Source: Clostridiales bacterium (GTDB lineage: Bacteria; Bacillota; Clostridia; Christensenellales; CAG-314). Taken from it: a stretch of DNA of 64,000 nt. The notes beneath the pieces were generated by a model that was given only the letters and a program-made list of their open reading frames with translations, was not told the origin of the DNA and did no database searches. Location of the stretch: positions 1 to 64,000 of the forward strand of contig JAFLVJ010000001.1 in assembly GCA_022508375.1 (NCBI GenBank), read 5' to 3'. Positions 32,115-41,150 of this stretch are shown here, one piece after another. Made by a program: the position numbers and the translations under genes. Every line of letters starts with the position of its first letter. Within the stretch, counting starts at the first letter, position 1.

Positions 32115-32987
32115 TTAATACTGATTTTTTTCAAATTCTTTTAGTTCGTTGTACTCTTCCAAGTAGCGTTCGTAACGCGCCTTGCACAGTTCACCGCGCT
32201 CAACCGCCGATTTTACTGCACAGTCGGGTTCGACGGTATGCGTACATGAGTTAAACTTGCAGTTATGTGAAACAGTAACAAAGTCGTCAAGATACAATCG
32301 CAATTCGTCCGAACGAATATCCCGCAAGTCGCACAGCGAAAAACCGCATGTATCCACGAGATAACCGCCCGCTACTCGGTGCAATGAACTGTGACGGGTT
32401 GTGTGGACTCCCCTACCAGACTTATTGGACAATCCACCCGTTGCGCCATTGGCTTCAGGAAGTAGCGCGTTGAGCAATGATGTTTTGCCCACCGCCGACT
32501 GCCCTGCAAAACATGCAACCTTGCCACCGTCCAAATAACTACATAGTTGCTTTACGCTGTCGTCCAGCGCAGATACACATACAATGTCGGCAAGCCCCTT
32601 GTAATTATCTTCGACAACCGCAACGGTGTCGCGGGACAAATCCACCTTGTTTACTACGATTACAGGTTCGATTTTTTCCTGAAAACAGTTGATAAGCACC
32701 TTGTCACACAGGTACAAATCAGGTTGAGGCTCGCACGCCAGCACAACAAAACAAACGTCAACGTTGGCGATTTCGGGACGGACAAGCTTGTTTTTACGCG
32801 GGATAACCTCAAGGATATTTCCCTTTCCGCGTTTCAAATCTTCGAACTTTACCTTGTCGCCGACAACAATGTCGAGGTCGTTGTAGCGAAGTTTCTTAGG
32901 GGCAAAACAAACATACTTTACCCCGTCGCTCATGACTGTAAACACACCACCGACGGACTTAATTACCGAACCACTTTTAATCACCAT
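32115..32987 (-). CDS. rsgA: Ribosome small-subunit-dependent GTPase A
   Basis: A 290-residue circularly permuted GTPase that helps late 30S maturation. An N-terminal OB fold precedes the G domain, whose motifs come in permuted order: NKVD (about 119), then GQSAVGKTSL (about 167), then DTCGF. The C-terminal zinc domain has Cys-x7-Cys-x-His...Cys in HNCKFNSCTHTVEPDC. The first codons overlap the end of rlmN by 11 bp. The phosphatase and kinase genes (stp and prkC) normally found between rlmN and rsgA are absent. Confidence 0.96.
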   Translation of the reverse strand: MVIKSGSVIKSVGGVFTVMSDGVKYVCFAPKKLRYNDLDIVVGDKVKFEDLKRGKGNILEVIPRKNKLVRPEIANVDVCFVVLACEPQPDLYLCDKVLINCFQEKIEPVIVVNKVDLSRDTVAVVEDNYKGLADIVCVSALDDSVKQLCSYLDGGKVACFAGQSAVGKTSLLNALLPEANGATGGLSNKSGRGVHTTRHSSLHRVAGGYLVDTCGFSLCDLRDIRSDELRLYLDDFVTVSHNCKFNSCTHTVEPDCAVKSAVERGELCKARYERYLEEYNELKEFEKNQY

Positions 32988-34023
32988 CGTTACCTTCCAA
33001 ATAACGTCTGCGAAGCTGTCCGCAAGCGCCCTCTATATCCTGTCCTAATGTTCTACGTCGCGTTGCCGAAACGCCAAGCTTATCCAGATAGGACAAAAAT
33101 TTCTTCAAATTACTTTCGCTTGTACCCTTGAGTCCCGTTTCCTTGACAGGATTCAGAGCAATTACGTTTACGTGAACGGACATCCCACGAAGTAAAGAGG
33201 CAAGTTTCAGCGCATGCGCATAACTGTCGTTTTGCTTGTCTATAAGCGTATATTCGATGATAATGCGCCTACCCGTCTTTTCGAAATAGTAACGGCACGC
33301 TTCCACTGCCTGTTCCACCGAATACGCCTTGGTAATGGGCATTATTTCACATCGCTCATCGTTATCTGCATTGTGCAAGCTGAGCGTTAAATTTAACGTA
33401 CTACCCATATCCGCCAACTTACGTATGTTGGGAACGATACCGCATGTAGAAAGAGAAATATTGCGTTCGGACACGTTGATACCCTGTTCGTCCGTTACCA
33501 ATTGTAGGAACTTTGTGACGTTGTCGAAGTTGTCCAACGGTTCTCCGCTACCCATAAGCACGATGTTGGTAACGTAGCGCTCTTTGCCCGTTCCCAGCGC
33601 GTTGACGGCTAGCACCTGCCCCAATATTTCGCCTGCAGATAGGTTGCGAACAAGTCCGCCTAAAGTAGATGCACAAAACTTGCACCCCATACGGCATCCC
33701 ACCTGACTGGATACACACAGCGTGTTGCCGTACTTGTATTTCATGAGCACACCTTCGATAATGTTACCGTCATGTAATTCAAACAGAAATTTTTGTGTTC
33801 CGTCAATTGCCGAAGTGAGCGACTTAACAATCTTTGCCGATACGGCAATGCAATTACTTTTTAGTTGCTCTCGCAACGTTTTTGCAACACTTGTCATGCC
33901 GTCAAAATCAACGGATTTAACCAACCACTCAAAAATTTGCTTGGCAACAAACGGCTTAACGTTGTAGTTAGCCGTGAGATAATCCGTCAATTCCGTTAGT
34001 GACATATCTTGCAATAATATCAT
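32977..34023 (-). CDS. rlmN: 23S rRNA (A2503-C2) / tRNA methyltransferase RlmN
   Basis: A 348-residue radical-SAM methyltransferase. The cluster motif is CRMGCKFCAS (Cys-x3-Cys-x2-Cys, about 108-115), preceded by CVSSQVG. GSGEPLDNFDNV binds SAM. The conserved resolving cysteine is expected in the C-terminal GVSATRRRTLGQDIEGACGQL, where a Cys is seen. Length is typical. It lies 21 bp behind rsmB. Confidence 0.96.
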   Translation of the reverse strand: MILLQDMSLTELTDYLTANYNVKPFVAKQIFEWLVKSVDFDGMTSVAKTLREQLKSNCIAVSAKIVKSLTSAIDGTQKFLFELHDGNIIEGVLMKYKYGNTLCVSSQVGCRMGCKFCASTLGGLVRNLSAGEILGQVLAVNALGTGKERYVTNIVLMGSGEPLDNFDNVTKFLQLVTDEQGINVSERNISLSTCGIVPNIRKLADMGSTLNLTLSLHNADNDERCEIMPITKAYSVEQAVEACRYYFEKTGRRIIIEYTLIDKQNDSYAHALKLASLLRGMSVHVNVIALNPVKETGLKGTSESNLKKFLSYLDKLGVSATRRRTLGQDIEGACGQLRRRYLEGNDGD

Positions 34024-34044
34024 TTTAATTCTTTTTATTACCTT

Positions 34045-35319
34045 TCAAATTACGCGTTTCAATACGGCAACATAGAACCCTTGAACACCGTCTTTATGCG
34101 GTAAAAATTGGTAATACGAACTACCATGTGCATTTATAAATTCGGGCAAGGTGATTGTGTCGAACGCAAAGTTGGCGTGTTCTTTCAAAAACTTACGAAC
34201 GTTTTGTCCGTTTTCGTTGTCGAAAACCGTACACGTAGAATACACGATGTAACCGCCCGCTTTAACGTAGCGCGAACAGTTGGACAGTATTGCGTACTGT
34301 AACTTCATAAGTTCGGATATATCCTTGTTCTCTCGGAACAACTTAATATCCGGACGGTTGTTGAGCACGCCAAAACCACTACAAGGAACGTCGCACAACA
34401 CCACGTCATACTTGCTGTCGTATTCGCTTAGATACTCCGTCATGTCCTGACAAACGGTAGCAAGGGTTACACCCATACGCTGAGCATACTTTTCGATAAG
34501 CTCCACTCGATGAGGATGGATATCGCAACTTGTCACGTGCACGCTGGGTTTCAGCTGCTTGACGTAAACGGACTTCCCGCCCGGTGCAGCACAACAATCC
34601 AAGAAACCGTCCCCCTCACCTAGCAGGTTAGAGCATATCCTCGAAATTGCCATTGACGACAGACTTTGCACTGTGTACTCGTTACTGTCAACTGGCAGAT
34701 TACCTTTAACAAATACTGCGTCGTCGAATGGTGAAGACTCCACTTCCAAGGCGTTATTTTTGCAAACCGTTTTGAAATTTGTGCAATTTGTAAAGCGAAC
34801 TGTAGTTCTGTTGTCGGCAGGGAAAGTTACGATCGATGTTGCTGTATCCATGCCGTAATCCTTGACAAGTTTACGCAATGCCCACTCGGGATAGGAATAT
34901 TTTATGCTAAGTTTTTCGACAGGCTCTGTCGGATAATCGTTGAAATCTTTGGCGCCAGTTGCAATGCTTTTCAACGTAGCGTTGACAAAGCCCACTATTC
35001 GCCTGTCCTCCGATATCTTGGACAGTTCGGCCACGTCATTTACTACAGCGTAAACGGGAATGGAAAGTTCCGCAAGACAATATGTGCCTATCTTCAAAAA
35101 TATCAACGTATCGCCCTTGGGCATTTTTTTAACGTGACGGGAAATAATATATTCCAACTTAATGTCGTTATCCAGTACGCCATACACTATTTTAGTAATG
35201 AGAGATTTGTCCTGCTGTTTGCAATAGGACAAAGTTTTGTTTAGCGCAATAGATGAAAAAGCGCGTTCGGCATATATTTGACGGAGCGTTTCGTAGCTTT
35301 TCAAAAAGGCGTTGTTCAT
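34045..35319 (-). CDS. rsmB: 16S rRNA (cytosine-967-C5) methyltransferase RsmB
   Basis: A 424-residue protein with an N-terminal NusB-like RNA-binding domain (about 1-130) and a Rossmann methyltransferase domain. Motif I is FLDCCAAPGGKSVYV, and the catalytic cysteines lie in LCDVPCSGFGVL and VYSTCTVFDNENG. The start overlaps the fmt stop (TAATG), the usual coupled arrangement fmt-rsmB-rlmN. Confidence 0.96.
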   Translation of the reverse strand: MNNAFLKSYETLRQIYAERAFSSIALNKTLSYCKQQDKSLITKIVYGVLDNDIKLEYIISRHVKKMPKGDTLIFLKIGTYCLAELSIPVYAVVNDVAELSKISEDRRIVGFVNATLKSIATGAKDFNDYPTEPVEKLSIKYSYPEWALRKLVKDYGMDTATSIVTFPADNRTTVRFTNCTNFKTVCKNNALEVESSPFDDAVFVKGNLPVDSNEYTVQSLSSMAISRICSNLLGEGDGFLDCCAAPGGKSVYVKQLKPSVHVTSCDIHPHRVELIEKYAQRMGVTLATVCQDMTEYLSEYDSKYDVVLCDVPCSGFGVLNNRPDIKLFRENKDISELMKLQYAILSNCSRYVKAGGYIVYSTCTVFDNENGQNVRKFLKEHANFAFDTITLPEFINAHGSSYYQFLPHKDGVQGFYVAVLKRVI

Positions 35320-36242
35320 TACTCACCCAATACAGTACCTACAGGTATTTTGCGTCCATTTAAAAAGCTGGCTATATCCATTCGTTTAGCGTTTTCCGCC
35401 TGTAGTTCAGTAACAAATACAGCTCCGTTACCGCACATGACAATGAGTGACTTTTTACCACACTCCACAACCTCGCCCGCACGACCGTTGAACTGTGTAT
35501 CACACGGACGCAAAGCATATATTTTCAGACGTTTACCCGATACCGTAGTCCAAGTGGCAGGGGACGGATTTAACGCACGCACCAAGTTGATAATTTCTTC
35601 TCTCGGCTTGCTCCAATCTATTTGCTCCTGCTCGGTGGTGATTTTACTGCAAAAAGTCGCTTCTTCCTCCACTTGCGGAGTATAGACGGCTTTACCCGTT
35701 TCAATAAGGTGTAGCGCCTCAACAACTGCTTGCGCGCCTAACATTGACATGCGTTCAAAAAGCTCGCCGTTTGTCTCGTAAGGCAGGATATCGAGAGGCT
35801 TTTGTAAGATAATATCGCCTGCATCTACCCTCTTTACAGTGTTGAGTATTGTTATGCCCGTTTGCTTGAGTCCCATAAGCACGGCATACTGAATTGGCGC
35901 AGCGCCACGAAGTTTGGGAAGCAATGAGCCGTGAATGTTGATTATACCGTGCAGGGCAATGTCAATTACCTCCTGCGACAGGATTTGTCCGTAGGCGGCA
36001 GTCACCATGATATCGGGCGCAAGGTCCTTGAGCGTTTGTACGCCGTCACGGGAGACTTTTTCAAATTGAAAAAGAGGCAAATCATGAGCTAAAGCAAATT
36101 TCTTAACGGCGCAATATTCGATTTTTCCACGTGCGGAAGGTTTATCAGGTTGACATACGCAACCGACTACCGTGTGATGTTGCATTATACTGTTTAATGC
36201 AGGCACGCCGAAATCCGGCGTTCCGAGGAAAATCACTCTCAT
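35319..36242 (-). CDS. fmt: Methionyl-tRNA formyltransferase
   Basis: A 307-residue enzyme that formylates initiator Met-tRNA using 10-formyl-THF, the product of Fhs encoded elsewhere in the window. The N terminus MRVIFLGTPDFGVPAL, the catalytic stretch NIHGSLLPKLRGAAPIQYA and the family KITTEQEQIDW are clear. AAGGAG precedes the ATG at 36242; a longer frame to 36275 has no such site. It is separated from def by a 230-bp repeat-like insert, whereas def and fmt are usually adjacent. Confidence 0.96.
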   Translation of the reverse strand: MRVIFLGTPDFGVPALNSIMQHHTVVGCVCQPDKPSARGKIEYCAVKKFALAHDLPLFQFEKVSRDGVQTLKDLAPDIMVTAAYGQILSQEVIDIALHGIINIHGSLLPKLRGAAPIQYAVLMGLKQTGITILNTVKRVDAGDIILQKPLDILPYETNGELFERMSMLGAQAVVEALHLIETGKAVYTPQVEEEATFCSKITTEQEQIDWSKPREEIINLVRALNPSPATWTTVSGKRLKIYALRPCDTQFNGRAGEVVECGKKSLIVMCGNGAVFVTELQAENAKRMDIASFLNGRKIPVGTVLGE

Positions 36243-36281
36243 ACTAATACTCCTTACGCTATCTGATAATCCCACAGTCGG

Positions 36282-36475
36282 TTATTCAGCGACAGCTCCC
36301 TTTTTGCACAAAGGAGCTTTTTTTTTCGAAATTGATAAAATACAGTTCACATCCCATTGAGGCAGTAGAAGCGAGATAGGCGAAGCGCCTGCGGATTGAC
36401 CGACGGGAACGTAATTGGCGTACGTGACCGAGAGCAAACGCAAAGGCAACAAAGCATACCGAAGCTTATCCCGTC
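36282..36475. repeat. Repeat-like GC-rich insert between def and fmt
   Basis: This stretch differs in composition from its neighbours. It opens with a plus-strand hairpin AGCTCC...GGAGCT plus nine T (about 36292-36326), although no plus-strand gene precedes it. A GC-rich part with small hairpins follows (AGGCG/CGCCT at 36378-36390). It starts right at the def stop. Such pieces recall dispersed intergenic elements common in gut Clostridia. The open frame across it is probably spurious. Confidence 0.45.
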
Positions 36476-36934
36476 TCAATCATCGTCTATAATCTTTTTT
36501 ATCATCTTATCGGCAAACAAAACGCCGTCCAAGTGATCCATTTCGTGCAAAAACACGCGAGCAAAGTACCCTTCGGCTTGCTGAGTGTGTTTTGTGCCAT
36601 TGCGGTCGAAATACTCGACAACAATCTTTTCCGGACGTTCTACAAGTCCACGGAAACCCACTACCGACAGACAGCCTTCGTTGTCAACACACTTTCCGCT
36701 GCTCTTGACAAGCACGGGATTAACCAATTCGTAAAGCTTGTCGTCATACTCAACAATACACACGCGCTTGAGCACGCCCACTTGTGGCGCGGCAAGCCCC
36801 AGTCCGCCAACATGGTGAAGTGTTTCCACCATGTCATCTATCAGTTGATGCAGTTTTTCGTCGTAGATTTCCACCGCTCTGCTCTTTTTGCGAAGCAGTG
36901 GATCACCCATTTTTAAAATATTTCTTTTTGCCAT
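36476..36934 (-). CDS. def: Peptide deformylase
   Basis: A 152-residue metalloenzyme that removes the formyl group from new proteins. The three motifs are GGLGLAAPQVG (about 44-54), NEGCLSV (about 86-92) and HEMDHLDG (about 129-136), with the Cys and two His as metal ligands. It lies 59 bp behind priA. The stop codon directly abuts the repeat-like insert that separates it from fmt. Confidence 0.96.
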   Translation of the reverse strand: MAKRNILKMGDPLLRKKSRAVEIYDEKLHQLIDDMVETLHHVGGLGLAAPQVGVLKRVCIVEYDDKLYELVNPVLVKSSGKCVDNEGCLSVVGFRGLVERPEKIVVEYFDRNGTKHTQQAEGYFARVFLHEMDHLDGVLFADKMIKKIIDDD

Positions 36935-36993
36935 ATTACACCCTTGGTATATAAGTATCTATATATTATTGAGCCACATATAGGTTCAATTTG

Positions 36994-39192
36994 TCAGGAC
37001 AGGTTTTGCGGGTTTCGCTCGACGGAAATTTGTACGCTTGAGCGTTTCTTTCCGTCGCATATATCATAAATTTGAGGAATGATTTCCGTTAAGTTGTTTT
37101 TGCTTAATTTGATAAGAATTTGAAAACGGTATTTCTTTTCCGCGCGTTTTAACGGACATCTCATCTTATCCAGATAATAGAAATCAAGCGAATACTTTGT
37201 CTTTAAGTTAGTTATTTCGGCGTATTGTTCCGTCAGCTGATCGATACAGTCCTGCTCCTTTTCGCCTGTGTAAAGTATTCGGATAATCTCGGCAAAGGGT
37301 GGAAACGCCGACGCTTCGCGTAGGTTAATTTCCCGTTTGTAAAAGCTAAAGTAATCCTGACGCGCCGCCAACTGTAAACAGTAATGTGTCGGTGTGTAAG
37401 TCTGCAACACTACCGATCCTGCGTCCTTGTCACGACCGCTACGTCCCGCCACCTGTGTGATGAGCTGAAACGTACGTTCGGTGGATAGGTAGTCACTGTA
37501 ATGCAAGCTTTGATCACCATCGAGGATGCCGACAAGCGTTACCTTGGGGAAATCATGTCCCTTGGCTATCATCTGCGTGCCGACAAGAATTTGCGCCTCG
37601 CCCTTGGCGAAGGCGTCCAGTATCTTTACGTGTCCTTCCTTGGTTTGTGTTGTATCGGCGTCCATGCGTAGCACCTTGACGTCGGGATACATTTCGTTAA
37701 GTAGCTGCACTATCTGTTGCGTGCCTATCTTGCCCTGTCTAAAACTGCTCTCATGGCAATTGGGACACTTATCCAGTATGTAATAATGCTTGCCACAGTA
37801 ATGGCACTTGAGCATGTTGTCCTCGCGGTGCACCGTCAGACTTACGTCGCAATCGGTACACTTAGCTACGTAACCGCACTTCGTACACATCATGAAGGAC
37901 GAGTAGCCACGGCGATTGAGGAAAAGCATTGCTTGATTACCCTTGTCGAGAGTATCACCCAGTTGTTGCTTGAGAGATCTCGAAAAAATCCCCCTGTTGC
38001 CACTGCGTGTTTCCACGGTCATATCTACTATTTCCACCTTGGGCAAGGGGCGTTTGTTGATACGCTCGGGCATTTCGATAAGCTTGAGTTTGCCATGCCT
38101 TGCCGCATAATAGCTTCCAAGACTTGGAGTTGCCGAACCCAATACCAGGAATGCGCCGTTTTGCTCGGCTCGGAAATTTGCCACCTCTTGCGTGTTGTAA
38201 CGAGGGTTGAAATCGGATATGTAACTGGAGTCATGCTCCTCGTCAATGATGATGGCGCCGATATTGCTCATGGGTGCAAATACCGCGCTTCGCGCTCCAA
38301 CCGCTATGCGCGCTTCACCGTCTTTTATACGCAACCACTCGTCGTACCGTTCGCCTGCGGATAATCCGCTGTGCAACAGCGCCACACTGTCGCCAAACCG
38401 TTCGCGAAGTTGACTGAGCACCGCGGGAGTCAGGGATATTTCCGGCACCAACATAATGCAGTTTTTGCCTTCGGCAACAATCCGCTCCATGATTGTCAAG
38501 TACACTTCCGTCTTGCCGCTACCAGTTACGCCGTGCAACAGATATTTACCATGCCTATCAGCCAAAACGGTATCCACCGCGTGCTGTTGAGCGGGCAATA
38601 GCTCGCGAACTTCGGCAGGTTTCAGTTTCAAATCCTTGTAAGGAGTGCGCCTTACAACAATCTCGTGCGTTGCCACTATTCCCTTGTCGATAAGAGCGCG
38701 CAAAGCACCGTTTCCGAACTCGGCATTGATTGTTTCCGCCAAGGTTGCGCCCTCGGCATACAAAAAAGTCACCAAATCCCGTTGCATTGTAGCGTTGGGT
38801 TTCAGTGAACTCAAAATAACGTCCAAGCTGTCGTTTGTAGCGAGACAAACTTGTTTTTTTGACAGCGCCTTCACCCTATTTTTGCGCATTTCGGCGGGAA
38901 TAAACAAACGCAACACGTCCGCCCATCGAAGATGATACTCCTTGCGCATAAATTCGCCCAGCTGTAGCATTTCGGACGAAATTGCAACAAAATCGTCCAA
39001 CGGGCGAATGATTTCCTTTATTTTGTCGGGGTCGTAGTCGGATTGCTCCTTTTGAGCAACGATAAATCCTTCCGTAGCCCTATTGGCAAAGTTGACTAGC
39101 ACCCGAGTCCCCACGGAGTAGCCTTCGCCCTTGTAATCGTATATGCGATCAACCTCGCTTGCGGACAAATCGACAATTACCGAGTAGATCAT
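36994..39192 (-). CDS. priA: Primosomal replication restart helicase PriA
   Basis: A 732-residue superfamily 2 helicase that restarts stalled forks. It contains the N-terminal DNA-binding domain, Walker A GVTGSGKTEVYL (about 220-231), the DEEH box IIIDEEHDSSY, and two zinc pairs in CTKCGYVAKCTDC and CHYCG...CPNC. The C-terminal helicase motif VAGRSGR is also present. The start overlaps the coaBC stop by 4 bp. Confidence 0.96.
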   Translation of the reverse strand: MIYSVIVDLSASEVDRIYDYKGEGYSVGTRVLVNFANRATEGFIVAQKEQSDYDPDKIKEIIRPLDDFVAISSEMLQLGEFMRKEYHLRWADVLRLFIPAEMRKNRVKALSKKQVCLATNDSLDVILSSLKPNATMQRDLVTFLYAEGATLAETINAEFGNGALRALIDKGIVATHEIVVRRTPYKDLKLKPAEVRELLPAQQHAVDTVLADRHGKYLLHGVTGSGKTEVYLTIMERIVAEGKNCIMLVPEISLTPAVLSQLRERFGDSVALLHSGLSAGERYDEWLRIKDGEARIAVGARSAVFAPMSNIGAIIIDEEHDSSYISDFNPRYNTQEVANFRAEQNGAFLVLGSATPSLGSYYAARHGKLKLIEMPERINKRPLPKVEIVDMTVETRSGNRGIFSRSLKQQLGDTLDKGNQAMLFLNRRGYSSFMMCTKCGYVAKCTDCDVSLTVHREDNMLKCHYCGKHYYILDKCPNCHESSFRQGKIGTQQIVQLLNEMYPDVKVLRMDADTTQTKEGHVKILDAFAKGEAQILVGTQMIAKGHDFPKVTLVGILDGDQSLHYSDYLSTERTFQLITQVAGRSGRDKDAGSVVLQTYTPTHYCLQLAARQDYFSFYKREINLREASAFPPFAEIIRILYTGEKEQDCIDQLTEQYAEITNLKTKYSLDFYYLDKMRCPLKRAEKKYRFQILIKLSKNNLTEIIPQIYDICDGKKRSSVQISVERNPQNLS

Positions 39193-40370
39193 TTACCAAT
39201 AGCCCTGTCAAATATAATATTGGCGACTTCAAGCTTGCTTAGCGTCGGGTAGGACTGCTCGTCACTCTCCGTTACGAGCGTAACGGTATTGGTATCGCTA
39301 CCGAAAACGTCATTGTGCTTGATGTCGTTCATCACCGCCAGATCGGCGTGTTTTTTTACAAGTTTTGTGCGCGCATTTTCAACACCGTTGTCCGTTTCGG
39401 CGGAAAATACACACAAAAATCTATCCCCTTTTATCTGCCCTACTTTGGCAGCTATATCGGGGTTTTTGATAAATTTTACAGTAAGAGAATCCGACTTAAT
39501 CTTGCTGTCGGAGTAGTTTTCAGGACGGTAGTCGCAGGGTGCGCCCGCCATAACGATAATGTCGTGGTCTGTTACTCTGCTTACCGTTTCGTCATACATT
39601 TGCTCTGTCGTTTGTACGTCCACGACGGTTGCTCTGCCATCAATCGGCGCCGCATGCTTACCCAAGATGACAGTTACATATGCACCACGGTTCAAAGCTG
39701 CATCAACAAGCGCCGAACCCATCTTGCCGCTGGAAAAATTAGTAATATAACGTGCGTCGTCCAATTTTTCAATTGTTGCTCCGCATGTAATCAACACACG
39801 CTTACCCACAAGGTCGTTTACAGGACACAACAGATCAAGGCAGTATTCCACAATTACAGGAGGCTCCGCCATGCGACCGTCCCCCGTATCGCCACACGCT
39901 AAAAAACCGCTTTCCGCTCTCACCACGTGAACGCCACGCTCAATGAGGATATCGAGGTTTTTGTTAAATGACTTGCTGTGGTACATATTGGTGTTCATGG
40001 CAGGACAAATAACCACCGGGGCAGTCGTTGCCATTAGCGTTGTGGAAAGCATGTCATCTGCAATGCCGTTGGCATACTTACCTACAATATTTGCCGTGGC
40101 GGGACATACAAGGAATAAATCTGCTTTTTTTGCAAGCGAAATGTGCTCCACCTCGAAATGAGAGGAGCGCTTGAACATATCCGTAACGACAGGTCGGTTA
40201 GATAGCGTTTCAAAAGTTAACGGCGCAACAAATTCCGTCGCGTTTTTAGTCATGATAACATCGACGTTTGCGCCCAACTTTTTGAACTCGCGTACCACTT
40301 GACACACCTTATAGACAGCTATGCCACCTGTTACGCCTATGACTAAATTTTTCCCTTGTAATTTAAGCAT
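39189..40370 (-). CDS. coaBC: Bifunctional phosphopantothenoylcysteine decarboxylase/synthetase
   Basis: A 393-residue coenzyme A biosynthesis enzyme. The N-terminal CoaC flavoprotein domain has GVTGGIAVYK, the catalytic His near HFEVEHISLA, and the substrate clamp CPAMNTNMY. The C-terminal CoaB domain begins near residue 190 with VLITCGAT and has ARYITNFSSGKMG and the substrate lysine region KIKSDSLTVKFIKNPDI. Starts and stops overlap with priA and rpoZ, so the genes form one transcript. Confidence 0.96.
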   Translation of the reverse strand: MLKLQGKNLVIGVTGGIAVYKVCQVVREFKKLGANVDVIMTKNATEFVAPLTFETLSNRPVVTDMFKRSSHFEVEHISLAKKADLFLVCPATANIVGKYANGIADDMLSTTLMATTAPVVICPAMNTNMYHSKSFNKNLDILIERGVHVVRAESGFLACGDTGDGRMAEPPVIVEYCLDLLCPVNDLVGKRVLITCGATIEKLDDARYITNFSSGKMGSALVDAALNRGAYVTVILGKHAAPIDGRATVVDVQTTEQMYDETVSRVTDHDIIVMAGAPCDYRPENYSDSKIKSDSLTVKFIKNPDIAAKVGQIKGDRFLCVFSAETDNGVENARTKLVKKHADLAVMNDIKHNDVFGSDTNTVTLVTESDEQSYPTLSKLEVANIIFDRAIGK

Positions 40371-40558
40371 TATTTCTTTCTGTTGATTTCCGTAATGCCA
40401 TCGTCGAATTCGCCTGCTGCGTAGGTGATAGGCTTGAAGTTTTGCGGCAGCTCGGGACTGTTGTTAAGTTCCTTAGCGCGCTTTGCCACTACACAGCAAA
40501 GAGAATATTTATCTCCGGCTTTTTCCGTAAGTTCGTCAATGGGCGGTTTTGTAATCAT
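40370..40558 (-). CDS. rpoZ: RNA polymerase omega subunit
   Basis: A 62-residue omega subunit that assists RNA polymerase assembly. The family core is seen as PPIDELTEKAGDKYSLCCVVAKRAKEL. Its place between gmk and coaBC is diagnostic. It is shorter than Bacillus omega only in the variable tail. Confidence 0.92.
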   Translation of the reverse strand: MITKPPIDELTEKAGDKYSLCCVVAKRAKELNNSPELPQNFKPITYAAGEFDDGITEINRKK

Positions 40559-40560
40559 GT

Positions 40561-41130
40561 TTACTTTCTCCTTTCCTTCAAAATATCGATAATTTCCGCC
40601 ACTGCTCTGTCGAGGTCGTCGTTCATGATGCAGTAGTCGTATTTGTAGCGTTGAGCAAGCTCCAGCTTATTGCGAGCCATACGTATTTGAATTTTTTCCT
40701 CACTTTCCGAGCCGCGCTTTTTGAGACGTTCATATAACGCCTGTTCGCTTGGCGCTTCAATGAAGAACAAAATACTATCCTGATAGTTTTGCTTTACCTG
40801 CAATGCGCCCTTGACATCGATTTCAAGAATGACGTCTTTACCGAAGCTCAACATATCCACAACGAACTTCTTGGGCGTGCCGTAGTAGTTTTCGAAGTGT
40901 TGATCGTACTCCAACAGTTCGTTTTTGCGAACCATTTCAAGGAAAGTATCCTCCGACACGAAGAAATAACTTCTGTCCTTGCGTTCGTTTGCGCGGGGAG
41001 CGCGCGTTGTAACCGAACAGGAAAGTACCAGATCGGGCATTAAACGCATCAACTCAGCGCATATTGTGCCCTTACCTGCACCACTGGGACCGGAAATAAT
41101 AATCAATTTACCTATCTTTTTTTCTTCCAT
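40561..41130 (-). CDS. gmk: Guanylate kinase
   Basis: A 189-residue kinase converting GMP to GDP. Motifs are the P-loop IISGPSGAGKGTI (about 11-23), the GMP-binding SVTTRAPRANE and the lid/core DVILEIDVKGALQVK. It ends 2 bp before rpoZ. In many Firmicutes remA lies between yicC and gmk; here the gap is only 20 bp. Confidence 0.97.
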   Translation of the reverse strand: MEEKKIGKLIIISGPSGAGKGTICAELMRLMPDLVLSCSVTTRAPRANERKDRSYFFVSEDTFLEMVRKNELLEYDQHFENYYGTPKKFVVDMLSFGKDVILEIDVKGALQVKQNYQDSILFFIEAPSEQALYERLKKRGSESEEKIQIRMARNKLELAQRYKYDYCIMNDDLDRAVAEIIDILKERRK

Positions 41131-41150
41131 ACAGTATATCGTCTCCTAGA

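Noticed and set aside
32547-33131. 194-codon plus-strand frame across rsgA and rlmN
   Set aside because: It is a shadow of two well conserved overlapping genes.
36282-36479. 65-codon minus-strand frame between def and fmt
   Set aside because: It covers the repeat-like insert, has no ribosome binding site, reads through hairpins and has low-complexity basic composition. It looks spurious.
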